The position numbers and the translations under genes were made by a program. A DNA stretch of 64,000 nt from the NCBI RefSeq assembly GCF_017581925.1, contig NZ_JAGEVG010000004.1, positions 62,001 through 126,000 of the forward strand. Reading direction: 5' to 3'. The notes below the pieces were generated by a model, which searched no databases, was not told where the DNA came from, and worked only from the letters and a program-made list of their open reading frames with translations. Source of the DNA: Gelidibacter pelagius (GTDB lineage: Bacteria > Bacteroidota > Bacteroidia > Flavobacteriales > Flavobacteriaceae). The stretch's first letter is position 1. Each line of letters opens with the position of its first letter. Positions 61,182 to 64,000 of the stretch are shown here, piece after piece.

Positions 61182-62522
61182 TTAAGACTTCTCCAGTAGT
61201 TGCCGTCCTCTTTCATAAAACTTTTTCTTTTGGAATTCAGGGACGAGAAGACCCCCAGTGGCCCAAACAATATGCGTCGCGTTTTTCAGCTTGAGCTGAT
61301 ATGTTTTTGCGTAATCTGTTTTTTGTAACCGTTGAGGTCCGATTAAACCTGCTGTAGCAGAAGGCTCGAGAAAGATGTTTTCGGTATCTTTTAATTGGGT
61401 TAAAAGTTTAAACAATTCGTCATCTTCTACCGTGAAAATACCGCTGACTAAAGATTTACTGATTTCTGTGGCAAAATGTGAAGGTCGGCCCACAGCCAAA
61501 CCATCCGCATCAGTTGTATTGTCAAGCCCAATATCTTGTACACTGATACGGCTCATTTCACCGGTAACCAATCCTGTCAAGACCGCTGGCGAATGCGTAG
61601 GTTCAACAAAGAAGCAATGCACATGATCGCCATGAATTTGCTTTAATCCAAAAGCGGTACCGCCTGGAGAGCCACCAACGCCACATGGAGAATAGACCAG
61701 TAATGGATGATCTGCATCAACCTTAATATTCTGCGATCTTAATTGTTCCGCTATCCGAAGCGCACCTACGGTATAACCAAGAAATAAATCGTGTGAATCT
61801 TCATCATCAACAAAATGGGCATTCGGATCTGACTTTGTTTTTTCTCGTCCCACAGAAATAGCCTCGCTAAAATCGCCATCGAACTCGACCACGGTCACTC
61901 CAGCCTTACGTAACAACTCTTTTTTCCACTGTTTGGCATCGGCAGACATATATACTGTCACTTGAAAACCCAATTTCGCACTGATAATACCAATACTGAG
62001 TCCGAGGTTGCCAGTTGACGCAACACCAATCTGACGTTTGCTGAAAAATTCCTGGAATTTAGGAGCGGTCAAAATACTGTAATTGTCCTCTTTTTTCAAT
62101 AGGCCCGATTCAAGAGCTAATGTTTCTGCGTAGGTCATGATTTCAAAAAATCCGCCACGAGCTTTGATAGACCCGCAAATAGGTAGTGCATTGTCACATT
62201 TTAAAAACAGTCGCCCCTTAATATCTTCTTTGTTATCATTTAAAAGCGATTTCATATTTGGGATTTCAAGGAGAGGAGATTCTAAAATTCCGCGACTTTC
62301 TTCCGTTTCGGGAAAAGCTTTTACGAAAAATGGTGCAAAACGCGTCCATAATTGCTCGGCTGCTCTCATATCTTCTAGGTTTATGGAAAATTTGGGAGCA
62401 TCCTGCACAGACTGTAACTCAGGGTTCAGCCAAGACACGGGTTTAGCTTTTATGATCTCCTGTAGAATGGGAGCGACTTCCACAAAGGATTCTATTTTCT
62501 TTTTTGAATACATGATCAACAT
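61182..62522 (-). CDS. dsdA: D-serine ammonia-lyase
   Basis: 446 residues, PLP fold II. It degrades D-serine to pyruvate and ammonia. The PLP lysine is Lys120 in PICGSIKARGGFFEI; VASTGNLGLSIGIISAKLGFQVTVYMSADAKQWKKELLR and SPCGVGGSPGGTAFGLK are typical, and C-terminal SATAGLIGPQRL. Another in-frame ATG lies nine bases in (MYSKKK). It is convergent with the peptidase gene. With the racemase and the DmpA-like peptidase, it fits scavenging of D-amino acids from cell walls. Confidence 0.94.
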   Translation of the reverse strand: MLIMYSKKKIESFVEVAPILQEIIKAKPVSWLNPELQSVQDAPKFSINLEDMRAAEQLWTRFAPFFVKAFPETEESRGILESPLLEIPNMKSLLNDNKEDIKGRLFLKCDNALPICGSIKARGGFFEIMTYAETLALESGLLKKEDNYSILTAPKFQEFFSKRQIGVASTGNLGLSIGIISAKLGFQVTVYMSADAKQWKKELLRKAGVTVVEFDGDFSEAISVGREKTKSDPNAHFVDDEDSHDLFLGYTVGALRIAEQLRSQNIKVDADHPLLVYSPCGVGGSPGGTAFGLKQIHGDHVHCFFVEPTHSPAVLTGLVTGEMSRISVQDIGLDNTTDADGLAVGRPSHFATEISKSLVSGIFTVEDDELFKLLTQLKDTENIFLEPSATAGLIGPQRLQKTDYAKTYQLKLKNATHIVWATGGLLVPEFQKKKFYERGRQLLEKS

Positions 62523-62616
62523 TATTTAGGCTGACAAGACTTGTCAAATGTGAAAAATTAATAGCTAAGGCTGTTACATACATTTCAAACACATATTCAC
62601 TAAAGATATATTCGGT

Positions 62617-64000
62617 TTAGTCCTTTTTCTTAAAATCTAAATCTTGAAAATCATAACTAAAATCAGTCAATGGCGAAATTGGGCTCATTTTAAACCCATT
62701 CGCTTTGCCTTCGGTGTCCAAACTGAAATTCACAAAAGCATCAGCTTTAAGCGATGCGTCATTCCAACGTACCACATAAGTCGTACCCTTATAAAAAGTC
62801 ATTGTTCCAGTTAAATCCGAGGATTTCAAAGATTTGAAATGAAGGCGGCCATTTTGATTGGTGATGGCTACCTTACCAAACCAATTGTCTATGTAAGTTC
62901 CTGTATAATCTGTAGGATTGGGTTTTTGAGATTTACTTTTAAGCTGCGCGTCAATACTTTTTTCTAAAGCAGCAATGATACTATCTTCTTTTTTTTCGCC
63001 CGCCAATCGCCGTTCGTTGTACTCATCTATTCTGTCTTTATTTTTGATGCCAAAATAGGCGTCCTTGATGGAATTTGTAACAGAGTTAAACGCCGCACCG
63101 CTCTGTTGATTGGTGAGCACAATAATTCCCAAATCCATTTCTGGAATAAGTGTCACCTGACTCACAATTCCGATCAAGCCACCAGTGTGGGTCACTTGAA
63201 AATGGCCGTTGACATCACTCAAAAACCATCCCAGGCCATAAGCTAAGAAATGCGTATTGTACGGACCTTTCCCGGTTTTTATAAGTGTTTGTGGGGTCCA
63301 CATTTCGTTGAGGGTTTTAGTACTGAAAAGACTATCCTTTAGTTTTTCGCCGTATTTGCCTTCGTTTAATAATGCTTGTACCCAAGTGGTCATATCGTTG
63401 ATAGACGCAAAAATCCCTGCCGCGGGAGTAGAGATTTGAGTGAAAGAATCTCCAGTCAATTCCAATTTCCCATTTACAGGTGCGTGGCCGTCAATTCTAT
63501 TATTGTCTGCTTTTATTTCAGCTAATGAAAGTAATGAACGATCCATTTTTAATGGTTTAAAAAAGTTTTCTAAGATATAATCGTCAAATGACTTTTCTGA
63601 AATCCTTGAAACGACTTCGCCCGCCACAATATAGAGCAAGTTGTCATAATCAAACTTACTTCTGAAAGAGGATACTGGTTTTAGATATCTAAGATTATGG
63701 ATCATTTCATCTTTAGTAGTGGTATTGGAGGCGGGAAAAACCATCAAATCTCCAGCGCCAAGACCCAAGCCGCTACGATGGGTGACGAGGTCACGAACCG
63801 TGAATTCTCGCGTCACGTAAGCGTCGTAAAGTTGAAATTCCGGGATGACGTCTATGACTTTCGTATCCCATGTAAGTTTGCCTTGGTCTACAAGTTGCCC
63901 CATAGCTGCTGTTGTAAATGCTTTGGTGTTTGAAGCCACACCAAAAAGTGTGTTCTCATTGACTTCTGCATTTGTTTTTAACGAGCTTACACCATAAGTG
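62617..64000 (-). CDS. Serine beta-lactamase-like hydrolase (partial, 5' end off window)
   Basis: At least 461 residues open to the window edge; the frame continues upstream of the internal GTG at 63937-63939 (TYGVSSLKTNAEVNENTLFG precedes VASNTKAF). The catalytic set is present: SNTK (Ser-x-x-Lys) in LFGVASNTKAFTTAAMG, YDN in FDYDNLLYIVAGEVVSRI and THTGG in the third motif. After the beta-lactamase domain comes a C-terminal beta-barrel-like region (PTDYTGTYIDNWFGKVAITNQNGRLHFKS). Class C-type esterase or peptidase, probably exported; the signal lies beyond the window. Confidence 0.92.
   Translation of the reverse strand, partial: TYGVSSLKTNAEVNENTLFGVASNTKAFTTAAMGQLVDQGKLTWDTKVIDVIPEFQLYDAYVTREFTVRDLVTHRSGLGLGAGDLMVFPASNTTTKDEMIHNLRYLKPVSSFRSKFDYDNLLYIVAGEVVSRISEKSFDDYILENFFKPLKMDRSLLSLAEIKADNNRIDGHAPVNGKLELTGDSFTQISTPAAGIFASINDMTTWVQALLNEGKYGEKLKDSLFSTKTLNEMWTPQTLIKTGKGPYNTHFLAYGLGWFLSDVNGHFQVTHTGGLIGIVSQVTLIPEMDLGIIVLTNQQSGAAFNSVTNSIKDAYFGIKNKDRIDEYNERRLAGEKKEDSIIAALEKSIDAQLKSKSQKPNPTDYTGTYIDNWFGKVAITNQNGRLHFKSLKSSDLTGTMTFYKGTTYVVRWNDASLKADAFVNFSLDTEGKANGFKMSPISPLTDFSYDFQDLDFKKKD

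Noticed and set aside
1-64000. CRISPR arrays, tRNA or rRNA genes, complete insertion sequences, prophage or conjugative genes
   Set aside because: None seen on reading both strands; no direct repeats with regular spacers, no transposase or integrase motifs.

Overview
The window looks like chromosomal DNA from a marine member of the Flavobacteriaceae (Bacteroidota). The evidence is low G+C, Bacteroidota-type promoters (TAnnTTTG at -7), many lipoproteins with short LxxC-type lipoboxes, FucP/NagP-type sugar transporters, GH95, sulfatase and CBM9-like proteins, and a trp operon in the order E-G-D-C-F-B-A. I see no rRNA, tRNA, CRISPR array or complete insertion sequence.

Region by region. (1) 1-7980, minus strand: a complete trp operon except for the 3' end of trpA, which is cut by the window edge. 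A textbook-like attenuator precedes it: a promoter (7951-7980), an 18-residue leader peptide with three consecutive Trp codons (7881-7937), and a terminator (7815-7849) whose loop strand can pair with the end of the leader ORF. A small GIY-YIG nuclease gene sits between attenuator and trpE. The operon is full of short palindromic repeats, several of them inside coding sequence; TrpF carries four repeat-derived segments. I found no such repeats in the other 56 kb. (2) 8-12 kb: a MarR-YceI pair diverges from thiol-redox genes (TlpA-like lipoprotein, thioredoxin-like protein, two rhodaneses, an isolated DsbD-N-like protein). (3) 12-21 kb: beta-CASP metallo-beta-lactamase, an ATP-cone/Mrr-like nuclease fusion, WG-repeat protein, site-2 protease with CBS domains, DUF3298 lipoprotein, patatin, sulfatase, DUF2179-type membrane protein.

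(4) 21-36 kb: an amino-sugar and cell-wall-related region. It holds a CBM9-like protein, a LacI regulator with operator-like palindromes, a sugar nucleotidyltransferase, an N-acetylhexosamine-kinase-like enzyme, an MFS sugar transporter, a Gfo/Idh/MocA oxidoreductase, a NagB-PIG-L fusion, a shortened LacI-like protein and an unknown small protein. Next come a sodium:solute symporter, a predicted exported glutamate-racemase-like lipoprotein and a gamma-glutamyltransferase lipoprotein. (5) 36-45 kb: an AraC regulator and a tightly packed operon for the non-phosphorylative L-fucose pathway: mutarotase, dehydrogenase, lactonase, dehydratase, second dehydrogenase and diketo-acid hydrolase, giving pyruvate and L-lactate. 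FucP is included, and an FMN L-lactate dehydrogenase would turn the lactate into pyruvate. A GH95 alpha-L-fucosidase about 6 kb downstream would supply fucose.

(6) 45-64 kb: a zinc-ribbon/FAD monooxygenase fusion, aminopeptidase P, hydroxyacid dehydrogenase, an EEP nuclease, GH95, a membrane protein with an azurin, an AraC regulator, GlpD and a GDPD-EEP fusion lipoprotein. A group that may act on D-amino acids and their peptides follows (Asp/Glu racemase, DmpA-family peptidase, D-serine ammonia-lyase). The window ends in a serine beta-lactamase-like hydrolase cut by the edge.

The most interesting signals are the trp attenuator with a nuclease gene behind it, the repeats built into Trp proteins, the exported racemase-like lipoprotein, and an L-fucose dehydrogenase candidate whose usual catalytic lysine is Asn.
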